From JAAXKN01 sp050259615 (lineage in GTDB: Bacteria > Bacteroidota > Ignavibacteria > Ignavibacteriales > SURF-24), in assembly GCA_050259615.1 (NCBI GenBank), contig JBLNAZ010000208.1, positions 1 to 5,363 of the forward strand: a stretch of DNA of 5,363 bases, in the 5' to 3' direction. Below the pieces are notes generated by a model. It was not told the origin of the DNA. It saw nothing but the letters and a program-made list of their open reading frames with translations, and ran no database searches. Of this stretch, positions 1 through 4,742 are shown piece after piece; the first letter of the stretch is position 1; the number at the start of each line of letters is the position of its first letter. The translations under genes and the position numbers were made by a program.

Positions 1-102
1 ATATTCTATAAGCGCTCTTCGGTTCAGCCTGAAGGTGCAGCCAGAATATCGGCAACAACAACCAATGAGGCTGGACTGGATGTACATATTTCCATCCAGT
101 AA
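1..102 (+). CDS. C-terminal end of an unidentified protein (partial, 5' end outside the window)
   Basis: Frame 1 is open from the first base to a TAA at 100-102, giving 33 residues that end in GLDVHISIQ. I do not recognise the family from so short a tail. The alternating hydrophobic ending (LDVHISI) suggests a final beta strand. Frame 2 is also open, for 44 codons, but its product is rich in clustered Gln and aromatic residues and looks like a shadow. Frame 3 stops at once. Support for frame 1 is its protein-like composition and a hairpin that closes exactly at its stop codon. It is separated from the porX-like gene by about 200 bases, so it is probably a different transcription unit. Confidence 0.5.
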   Translation: MFYKRSSVQPEGAARISATTTNEAGLDVHISIQ

Positions 103-112
103 TTATTTGTTT
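75..112 (+). terminator. Possible intrinsic terminator overlapping the stop codon of the upstream gene
   Basis: ACTGGATG (75-82) and CATCCAGT (93-100) form a perfect 8-bp stem with a 10-base loop. The stem is followed by an A/T-rich run, AATTATTTGTTT, at 101-112. The right arm includes the first base of the TAA stop, so the hairpin lies mostly inside the last codons. The stem is only half G/C and the tail is not a clean T tract, so termination efficiency is uncertain. Confidence 0.4.
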
Positions 113-299
113 GGAAAATCAGTTCTTTTTGCCTAAAATTAGAAATATTCAGGTCACCTTAATACAGTAAGAGCCCGGGTAATGACAACTCTTTAGAACC
201 GGCTTGCCTGGTTTGCCGATATAAGGGAACTTTTCAACAGGCGGGGAGTTTATCATTTATACACTTACTTTTAGTGATCAAACTTAATTTGGGAAAAGA
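103..299 (+). other. Intergenic region upstream of the porX-like gene, no gene seen
   Basis: This stretch of about 200 bases carries no convincing reading frame and no tRNA-like fold that I can see. An imperfect hairpin can be drawn at 197-213 (AACCGG, CTTG loop, CC-T-GGTT with one bulged base). A TACTTTTA at 266-273 resembles the Bacteroidota -7 element TAnnTTTG in seven of eight positions, but no TTTG-type -33 element lies at the usual distance. A porX promoter is expected here because of the likely terminator upstream. I cannot place it with confidence. Confidence 0.35.
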
Positions 300-1871
300 A
301 TGAAAAAGAAAATCTTATGGGTTGATGATGAGATTGAGCTTCTCCGCTCTCACATTTTCTTCCTGACAGAAAAAGGCTACGATGTTTCGACTGTTACAAA
401 CGGGGAAGATGCTGTATCTGAAGTAAAAGACAACGTTTATGACCTCATATTTCTAGATGAAATGATGGCAGGAATTGGCGGGCTGCAGACACTGGCTGAA
501 ATTAAAGAGATAAACCCGAATATTCCTGTTGTAATGATAACCAAAAGCGAAGAGGAAACGCTGATGCATGATGCCATCGGCGGGAAAATCTCTGATTATC
601 TGATTAAACCTGTGCATCCCAGCCAGGTTTTGCTGGTATGCAAGAAAATCTTAGAGGGCAGAAAAATTTCAGGTGAGTACGTTGCAAAGGATTATCTGCA
701 GGATTTTAACCAGATATCACGCACCGTTATGATGGGCCCCGATTATGAGGAATGGATAGAAATTTATCTCAAGCTCGTAAACTGGGAAATGGAACTCGAT
801 ATTCATCCCGAAGTCGGCCTCAGGCAGACCCTGATCGATCAGAAAAAAGAATGCAATCAGGAATTCAGCAAGTTTGTTGAAAAAAACTACCTGAAATGGA
901 TAAATGCCAAACCAGGAGCAGATACTCCTATACTGACTCCTGCAATTGCAAATGATTTTGTAATCAGTCAGCTGGACGACAATAAGCGCTCTGTGTTTTT
1001 CTTTGTCCTGGACTGCCTTAGAATGGACCAGTGGTTCGGAATGGAAAAATACCTGGTTGACCTGTTTAATATAGACAGGAAATATTATTATTCCATACTT
1101 CCTACTGCTACGCCTTATGCGAGGAATTCACTCTTCAGCGGTCTTTATCCGGCTGAAATTGAGAAATATTATCCTACCCTCTGGCAGGCGGGTAATGATG
1201 ACGACGAACGCAGCTGTAATAAGTATGAAAAAGAGCTGCTGCAGCTTCTTCTCGACAGGAAAAAAGTCAGGCTCCGTAATGATCTCAAATATATAAAAAT
1301 TATTGATCCTGAAGTGGGGCGCAATTTCGAGCAGAATATACTTTCGTACCAGAATAACCAGCTTACGGCTGTAGTTGTTAACTTTCTGGATATGATTGCC
1401 CATGGAAGATCCGATTCAGAGCTGCTTAAAGAGATTGCTCCGGATGAACCGGCGTACCGTTCTCTTACGAACAGTTGGTTTGCCCATTCATCCTTGCTGT
1501 CCACATTCCGCTCCATTGCAAAGATGAAAAATGCAAAGGTTATTATAACAACAGATCACGGCTCTATAAGAACGCTTCGCGGGGCGAAAGTTCTGGGTGA
1601 CAGGGAGGCTTCAACTAATCTCAGATTTAAGTTTGGAAGAAATTTAAAAGTAGATGATAAACACGCCATCTATATTACAAATCCGGCTGAATATAAGCTT
1701 CCTAAAAGGGGAGTTACGATAAACTATATAATTGCCAAAGAGGACTATTATTTTGTTTATCCTACAGATTACCATAAATATTTGAGCTATTACAAGGATA
1801 CCTTCCAGCACGGAGGTATTTCAATGGAAGAGATGATTTTACCTTTAATTACAATGGAGAGTAAAGCGTAA
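300..1871 (+). CDS. porX: PorX-like response regulator with fused PglZ (alkaline phosphatase superfamily) phosphodiesterase domain
   Basis: This 523-residue protein starts with a CheY-like receiver (about 3-120): acidic pair D9/D10, phospho-acceptor D53 in FLDEMM, T81 and K103-P104 in LIKP. A helical linker (about 125-225) leads to a PglZ/alkaline-phosphatase-like domain to the C-terminus. All seven expected metal/nucleophile positions are present: D238 (VLDCLRMD), T271 (PTATPYAR), D364 and H368 (NFLDMIAHG), D419 and H420 (TTDHGS), and H504 (QHGG). Length and order match Porphyromonas gingivalis PorX (about 518 residues), a phosphorylated cytoplasmic regulator of type IX secretion reported to hydrolyse oligonucleotide signals. 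There is no DNA-binding helix-turn-helix. Start: ATG at 300 with a weak GGGA about six bases upstream. The stop directly abuts the tsaE start, so the two are probably co-transcribed. No histidine kinase partner and no secretion genes are in view, so control of type IX secretion in this organism is only inferred. Confidence 0.9.
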   Translation: MKKKILWVDDEIELLRSHIFFLTEKGYDVSTVTNGEDAVSEVKDNVYDLIFLDEMMAGIGGLQTLAEIKEINPNIPVVMITKSEEETLMHDAIGGKISDYLIKPVHPSQVLLVCKKILEGRKISGEYVAKDYLQDFNQISRTVMMGPDYEEWIEIYLKLVNWEMELDIHPEVGLRQTLIDQKKECNQEFSKFVEKNYLKWINAKPGADTPILTPAIANDFVISQLDDNKRSVFFFVLDCLRMDQWFGMEKYLVDLFNIDRKYYYSILPTATPYARNSLFSGLYPAEIEKYYPTLWQAGNDDDERSCNKYEKELLQLLLDRKKVRLRNDLKYIKIIDPEVGRNFEQNILSYQNNQLTAVVVNFLDMIAHGRSDSELLKEIAPDEPAYRSLTNSWFAHSSLLSTFRSIAKMKNAKVIITTDHGSIRTLRGAKVLGDREASTNLRFKFGRNLKVDDKHAIYITNPAEYKLPKRGVTINYIIAKEDYYFVYPTDYHKYLSYYKDTFQHGGISMEEMILPLITMESKA

Positions 1872-2300
1872 GTGAAATTTCCTTTTTCGGTTAAAATTAA
1901 CTCCGAGGAAGATACAGCCAGACTGGCAAAAGAATTTTCTGAAACACTTCAGGGCGGAGAGGTTGTGGCCCTAAACGGAAATCTCGGGGCCGGGAAAACT
2001 TCCTTTATAAAACACCTCCTCCGCAACTTCGAAATTGACAACGTGAGCAGTCCTACTTTTGCAATTGTCAATGAATATGAAGGCAGCCTGAAGGTTAATC
2101 ATTTTGATTTTTACAGGATCAATAAGGTTGAAGAACTTTACGATATAGGTTTCGAGGAATACCTGACCAGGGATGATACCGTGACCTTTATTGAGTGGGC
2201 AGACCTTCAGCCTGAGGTACTGCCGCACAGGAGAATTGAAATCAGTTTTATTGTAAATGATGATTTCACCAGGGATATCAGTTTTAATAAGATACCCTGA
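1872..2300 (+). CDS. tsaE: tRNA N6-adenosine threonylcarbamoyltransferase complex ATPase TsaE
   Basis: The product is the P-loop ATPase that works with TsaB and TsaD to transfer threonylcarbamoyl from threonylcarbamoyl-AMP to A37 of ANN-decoding tRNAs in the cytoplasm. At 142 residues it has the normal family length. Visible motifs are the Walker A GNLGAGKTS (36-44), the switch-like VSSPTF (58-63), HFDFYR (77-82) with the conserved Asp79, GFEEYL (93-98), and the FIEWAD block (106-111) with Glu108 and Trp109. The start is GTG, directly after the TAA of the porX-like gene. GGAGA at 1856-1860, eleven bases upstream inside the preceding gene, is the likely ribosome binding site, so translational coupling is plausible. 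No in-frame ATG occurs before the Walker A motif, and the residues from the GTG on align with the usual TsaE N-terminus. Confidence 0.96.
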   Translation: MKFPFSVKINSEEDTARLAKEFSETLQGGEVVALNGNLGAGKTSFIKHLLRNFEIDNVSSPTFAIVNEYEGSLKVNHFDFYRINKVEELYDIGFEEYLTRDDTVTFIEWADLQPEVLPHRRIEISFIVNDDFTRDISFNKIP

Positions 2301-2455
2301 TTATTAAAAAATAAATTTTAGTTCCGTACTGATATTGGCGTCAATCTGACTTTGCATTAATGGATATGATTGATGATCTATATACTTTTATTGTTTGTTT
2401 AAGAAAAAATAAAGCTAATCAGAACCACCCTGGTGGTTAACTATCCGTAGAAGAA
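2301..2455 (+). other. 155-base gap between tsaE and tsaB
   Basis: This is the only sizeable gap between porX and panC and therefore a candidate internal promoter or leader. It is A/T-rich. TATACT at 2381-2386 is a five-of-six match to the sigma70 -10 box, and the overlapping TACTTTTA at 2383-2390 resembles the Bacteroidota TAnnTTTG element. TTTG at 2351-2354 lies too far upstream to be a normal partner. No clean terminator follows tsaE. An inverted repeat at 2423-2438 sits just before the tsaB start. A 26-codon frame, ATG at 2360 to TAA at 2440, lies in the gap without a visible ribosome binding site. Confidence 0.35.
2423..2438. repeat. 7-bp perfect inverted repeat upstream of tsaB
   Basis: AACCACC and GGTGGTT flank a two-base CT centre. 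As RNA it could fold as six pairs with a CCTG-type tetraloop. It ends 17 bases before the tsaB ATG and is not followed by a T run, so it does not look like an intrinsic terminator. As DNA its short symmetric form resembles an operator. No regulator gene is in view to support that reading. Confidence 0.45.
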
Positions 2456-3112
2456 ATGATGATTAAATCTGAAAATAAACCAGTTCTGGCCGTTGAAACT
2501 TCAGGCGAACTTTGCAGCGCCGCAGTGTATTTTAACGACAGCAAATACACTGAAATAAATCTGATGTTAAAGCATGTCCATTCCGAAAAACTTCTTAATG
2601 TTGTTGATGAGGTCCTGAAATCAGCAGGTGTGGCTCTAAGGGATGTTGCATCGGTTGCAGTTTCTTCAGGGCCCGGCTCTTTTACCGGCTTAAGGATCGG
2701 TATGTCGGCCGTTAAGGGACTGGCAATTGGAGCCGGACTGCCGATAATTCCCGTTCCTACCTTTGAAGCCCTTGCTTTTCAGGCTTCCGGATACCTGCCC
2801 GAAGGCTCAGAATTTATAATAGCAAATAAGGTTAATATTGAAGAACTCTATTATGCCAGATTCATTTCCACAAAGGACGGCTATGAGTTTACAGACCCGC
2901 TTCAGGTTATCTATAAAGGGGATCTGGATAGTAAGCTTAGCTCAGCATCAATAGTCTTTGGAAATGCCATAAAAAACGGCAATAAAATGCCTTTTGTCTC
3001 CCCTTCGGCCTCATTAATTGCAAAATGGGCTTATTTATTTGGAAAAGATTTATTAACTTACGACTTTGATTTTCTGGAACCTGCGTATCTTAAGAACTTT
3101 ATTATCAGGTGA
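2456..3112 (+). CDS. tsaB: tRNA threonylcarbamoyladenosine biosynthesis protein TsaB
   Basis: TsaB is the catalytically silent ASKHA-fold paralogue of TsaD. It dimerises with TsaD and recruits TsaE for t6A37 synthesis. The 218-residue product has the family's N-terminal strand and loop LAVETS (11-16), the KHVHSEKLL helix start (39-47) and the hallmark SSGPGSFTGLRIG (70-82). It ends with LEPAYLKNF (207-215), the usual C-terminal YLRN-like motif. The central DARxxEVY-type segment of other TsaB proteins is diverged here to NKVNIEELYYA (124-134). Two in-frame ATGs (2456 and 2459) could start it; I chose the first. The ribosome binding site is weak (AGAAG near 2449-2453). Its stop overlaps or lies just before the start of the next gene, which suggests coupling. 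TsaD, needed for activity, is not in this window. Confidence 0.94.
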   Translation: MMIKSENKPVLAVETSGELCSAAVYFNDSKYTEINLMLKHVHSEKLLNVVDEVLKSAGVALRDVASVAVSSGPGSFTGLRIGMSAVKGLAIGAGLPIIPVPTFEALAFQASGYLPEGSEFIIANKVNIEELYYARFISTKDGYEFTDPLQVIYKGDLDSKLSSASIVFGNAIKNGNKMPFVSPSASLIAKWAYLFGKDLLTYDFDFLEPAYLKNFIIR

Positions 3113-3113
3113 G
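3107..3113 (+). promoter_or_regulatory. Ribosome binding site deciding the start of the DUF1573 gene
   Basis: AGGTGAG lies at 3107-3113, four bases before the ATG at 3118 (eight from the AGG core), and straddles the tsaB stop. It supports ATG 3118 over an in-frame GTG at 3109, which falls inside this motif and has no such site in front of it. Confidence 0.6.
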
Positions 3114-3117
3114 TAGA

Positions 3118-3825
3118 ATGAAGACAATTTTTACAATGCTTTTGCTTTTTGCAGGCGCAAGTTTTGCCCAGATTGTGGGACCAAAATTGGCAGCTCAGAA
3201 CCCGGTGTTCAGTTTTGGGGATATTAAGCAGAATGTATTTGTGGAACATGATTTTGTAATTTCAAATACAGGCGATGATTCCCTGTTGATAATGGATGTA
3301 AAAGCATCCTGCGGATGTACAGCTGCCCAGCCCGAAAAGAATGTTTTGAAGCCGGGTGAATCGGCCAAAATTAATATAAAATTTAATACAATCGGCCGCC
3401 AGGGCAAGCAGCAGAAGTATGTTTATGTAATCACAAACGACAAGGAAAATCCGGAATTCAGACTTTCCTTTACTGCCAATGTGGTCCCCGATACAACGCA
3501 AAACGGCCCTGTACTTCAGCTCTCCGAGGCAAAGCACGATTTCGGAGTTATGGAAGAGGGGAAAATAGCCGGCTGGAAAGTCAAATTTAAGAATGCCGGA
3601 AACAGTGAACTGGAAATTAAAGATATAAAGACTTCATGCGGATGCACTGCTGCATCGGTCAGTGGAAGACGTCTTAAACCTGGCGAAGAGGGAAGCATTC
3701 TTGTTGAATTTGATTCTGCAAACAAATCGGGAAAGGTAAGCAGAACGGTTACTCTGTACACAAATGACTATAAACAGCCCGAACAGACAATCGTAATTTT
3801 TGCAGAAGTAAAGGATGGGAAATAA
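3118..3825 (+). CDS. Exported protein with two tandem DUF1573 domains
   Basis: From ATG 3118 the product has 235 residues. Residues 1-17 form a classic Sec signal peptide: MK, then a hydrophobic core IFTMLLLFAG, then ASFA with likely cleavage before Gln18. There is no lipobox Cys. The mature part is two copies of an Ig-like DUF1573 module (about 29-122 and 132-232). Each has an FGD/FGV entry, an SCGCT motif (C65/C67 and C174/C176) and an LKPGE turn (78-82 and 187-190), spaced 109 residues apart. DUF1573 proteins are common in Bacteroidota and related phyla. Their fold resembles ASH/MSP-type beta sandwiches, and their molecular role is not established. A GTG at 3109 in the same frame would add three residues and overlap the tsaB stop by four bases. 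Tight packing between tsaB and accD suggests co-expression, with no obvious functional link. Confidence 0.9.
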   Translation: MKTIFTMLLLFAGASFAQIVGPKLAAQNPVFSFGDIKQNVFVEHDFVISNTGDDSLLIMDVKASCGCTAAQPEKNVLKPGESAKINIKFNTIGRQGKQQKYVYVITNDKENPEFRLSFTANVVPDTTQNGPVLQLSEAKHDFGVMEEGKIAGWKVKFKNAGNSELEIKDIKTSCGCTAASVSGRRLKPGEEGSILVEFDSANKSGKVSRTVTLYTNDYKQPEQTIVIFAEVKDGK

Positions 3826-3831
3826 GCTAAT

Positions 3832-4671
3832 ATGACGTGGTTTAAAAGATCCAAAGAAAACATTGCTTCCGACAGTACGAAACTTGAATTGCCCGACGGT
3901 CTGTGGGAAAAGTGCCCCGGCTGCGGCGAGATAATTCATAAAAAACAGCTGGAAATGAATTACTGGACATGTACAAAGTGCGAACATCATTTCAGAATCG
4001 GCAGCATGGAATATATTTCCTTTCTCTTTGACAAGAGCAGCTTCAAGGAATACGATAAGAAAATGCGTTCGGCAGATCCGCTTGGCTTTACAGACAGCAA
4101 GAAGTATCCCGATAGAATTAATGATACGATGAAGAAAACCGGGCTGAGTGACGCAGTCAGAACCGGCACCGGAAAAATTGAAGGCAGGGAAGTATCATTC
4201 GCATGCATGGATTTTTCATTTATCGGCGGCAGCATGGGTTCTGTTGTAGGTGAAAAGATCTCCCGGGCAATAGACCGCGCATACAAAAACAGAATTCCGA
4301 TGATTGTTATTTCTGCAAGCGGAGGAGCCAGAATGATGGAAGGCGCTTTCTCGCTTATGCAGATGGCAAAGACCAGCTCACGCCTGGCACGCCTGGCTGA
4401 TGCCGGAATTCCATACTTCTCAATTTTGACAGATCCTACTACTGGCGGCACAACGGCCAGTTATGCCATGCTGGGAGATATAAATATTGCAGAGCCTAAG
4501 GCTCTCATTGGATTTGCAGGTCCGCGCGTTATAAAGCAAACCATTGGCAAAGACCTTCCCGAAGGGTTCCAGACATCTGAATTTCTGCTCGAGAACGGGT
4601 TTGTGGATCTGATTATACACAGAAAGGATCTGAGAACGAAACTTGTTAGTCTCATAGATTTTTGTTATTGA
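3832..4671 (+). CDS. accD: Acetyl-CoA carboxylase carboxyltransferase subunit beta
   Basis: AccD pairs with AccA to transfer the carboxyl group from carboxybiotin to acetyl-CoA, making malonyl-CoA for fatty acid synthesis in the cytoplasm. The 279-residue product is slightly shorter than the E. coli protein (about 304). It has the N-terminal four-Cys zinc ribbon C28-x2-C31 and C47-x2-C50. The crotonase-like carboxyltransferase core follows, with MGSVVGEKISRA (135-146), SASGGARMMEG (161-171), DPTTGGTTAS (201-210) and GFAGPRVIKQTIG (227-239). The conserved end LPEGFQTSEFLLENGFVD is present, so it looks intact. The ATG at 3832 lies six bases after the DUF1573 stop, with a weak GGGA (3817-3820) upstream. 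accA and the biotin subunits are not nearby. A hairpin follows the stop, probably ending this transcription unit at least in part. Confidence 0.97.
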   Translation: MTWFKRSKENIASDSTKLELPDGLWEKCPGCGEIIHKKQLEMNYWTCTKCEHHFRIGSMEYISFLFDKSSFKEYDKKMRSADPLGFTDSKKYPDRINDTMKKTGLSDAVRTGTGKIEGREVSFACMDFSFIGGSMGSVVGEKISRAIDRAYKNRIPMIVISASGGARMMEGAFSLMQMAKTSSRLARLADAGIPYFSILTDPTTGGTTASYAMLGDINIAEPKALIGFAGPRVIKQTIGKDLPEGFQTSEFLLENGFVDLIIHRKDLRTKLVSLIDFCY

Positions 4672-4677
4672 TTTTGG

Positions 4678-4715
4678 TAACAGTGCGCATTCTGAAGGCG
4701 CACTGTTAAAGTTTT
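4678..4715 (+). terminator. Stem-loop after accD, probable intrinsic terminator or attenuator
   Basis: TAACAGTGCGC (4678-4688) and GCGCACTGTTA (4698-4708) form a perfect 11-bp stem with a nine-base loop. It starts six bases after the accD stop and is followed by AAG and only four T residues (4712-4715). The stem is strong but the T tract is short and displaced, so read-through into panC, 34 bases further on, is likely. It may alternatively act as an mRNA 3'-end stabiliser. Confidence 0.65.
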
Positions 4716-4732
4716 GTGACATATGTGACATA
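4715..4732 (+). repeat. Perfect 9-bp tandem repeat TGTGACATA x2
   Basis: Two directly adjacent copies of TGTGACATA fill the space between the accD hairpin and the panC ribosome binding site. The last A of the second copy is the first base of AGGAG. The stretch TGTGA-N6-TGACA (4715-4730) differs from the CRP/FNR-family consensus TGTGA-N6-TCACA at one base, so it could be a regulator site, but it could also be chance. Confidence 0.6.
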
Positions 4733-4736
4733 GGAG
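4732..4736 (+). promoter_or_regulatory. Strong Shine-Dalgarno site of panC, deciding an ATT start
   Basis: AGGAG lies six bases before ATT 4743, an ideal distance. It directly touches the in-frame TTG at 4737, which leaves no room for initiation there. It is 33 bases from the first in-frame ATG at 4770, which has no good site of its own. An in-frame TAG at 4731-4733 rules out any start further upstream. Confidence 0.7.
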
Positions 4737-4742
4737 TTGGCC

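Noticed and set aside
2..136. Frame 2 open for 44 codons at the window start
   Set aside because: The product is unusual in composition (QQQ cluster, many aromatics), runs through the hairpin into the A/T-rich spacer, and frame 1 gives a better protein-like tail.
266..273. TACTTTTA before porX and again at 2383-2390 before tsaB, like the Bacteroidota -7 promoter element
   Set aside because: Neither copy has a TTTG element at the usual distance upstream, and such A/T-rich octamers are frequent in intergenic DNA. Mentioned in the gap entries only as a weak hint.
1128..1516. Open minus-strand frames of 91 and 115 codons inside the porX-like gene
   Set aside because: They lie wholly opposite a gene with intact catalytic motifs, have no recognisable domain and show Ser/Leu/Arg-rich or low-complexity shadow composition.
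3109..3117. GTG at 3109 as the start of the DUF1573 gene, giving a four-base overlap with tsaB
   Set aside because: The GTG lies inside the AGGTGAG that serves the ATG at 3118. The signal peptide is more typical starting MKTIF than MSRMKTIF. It stays possible but less likely.
3634..4451. Minus-strand frames of 118 and 154 codons over the DUF1573 gene and accD
   Set aside because: They are antisense to strongly conserved coding sequence, carry no motif or ribosome binding site, and their ends follow the codon pattern of the sense genes.
4723..4728. ATG immediately followed by TGA, a start-stop element just upstream of the panC Shine-Dalgarno
   Set aside because: It arises from the 9-bp repeat itself (CATATGTGA), has no ribosome binding site in front, and a six-base pattern like this is common by chance.
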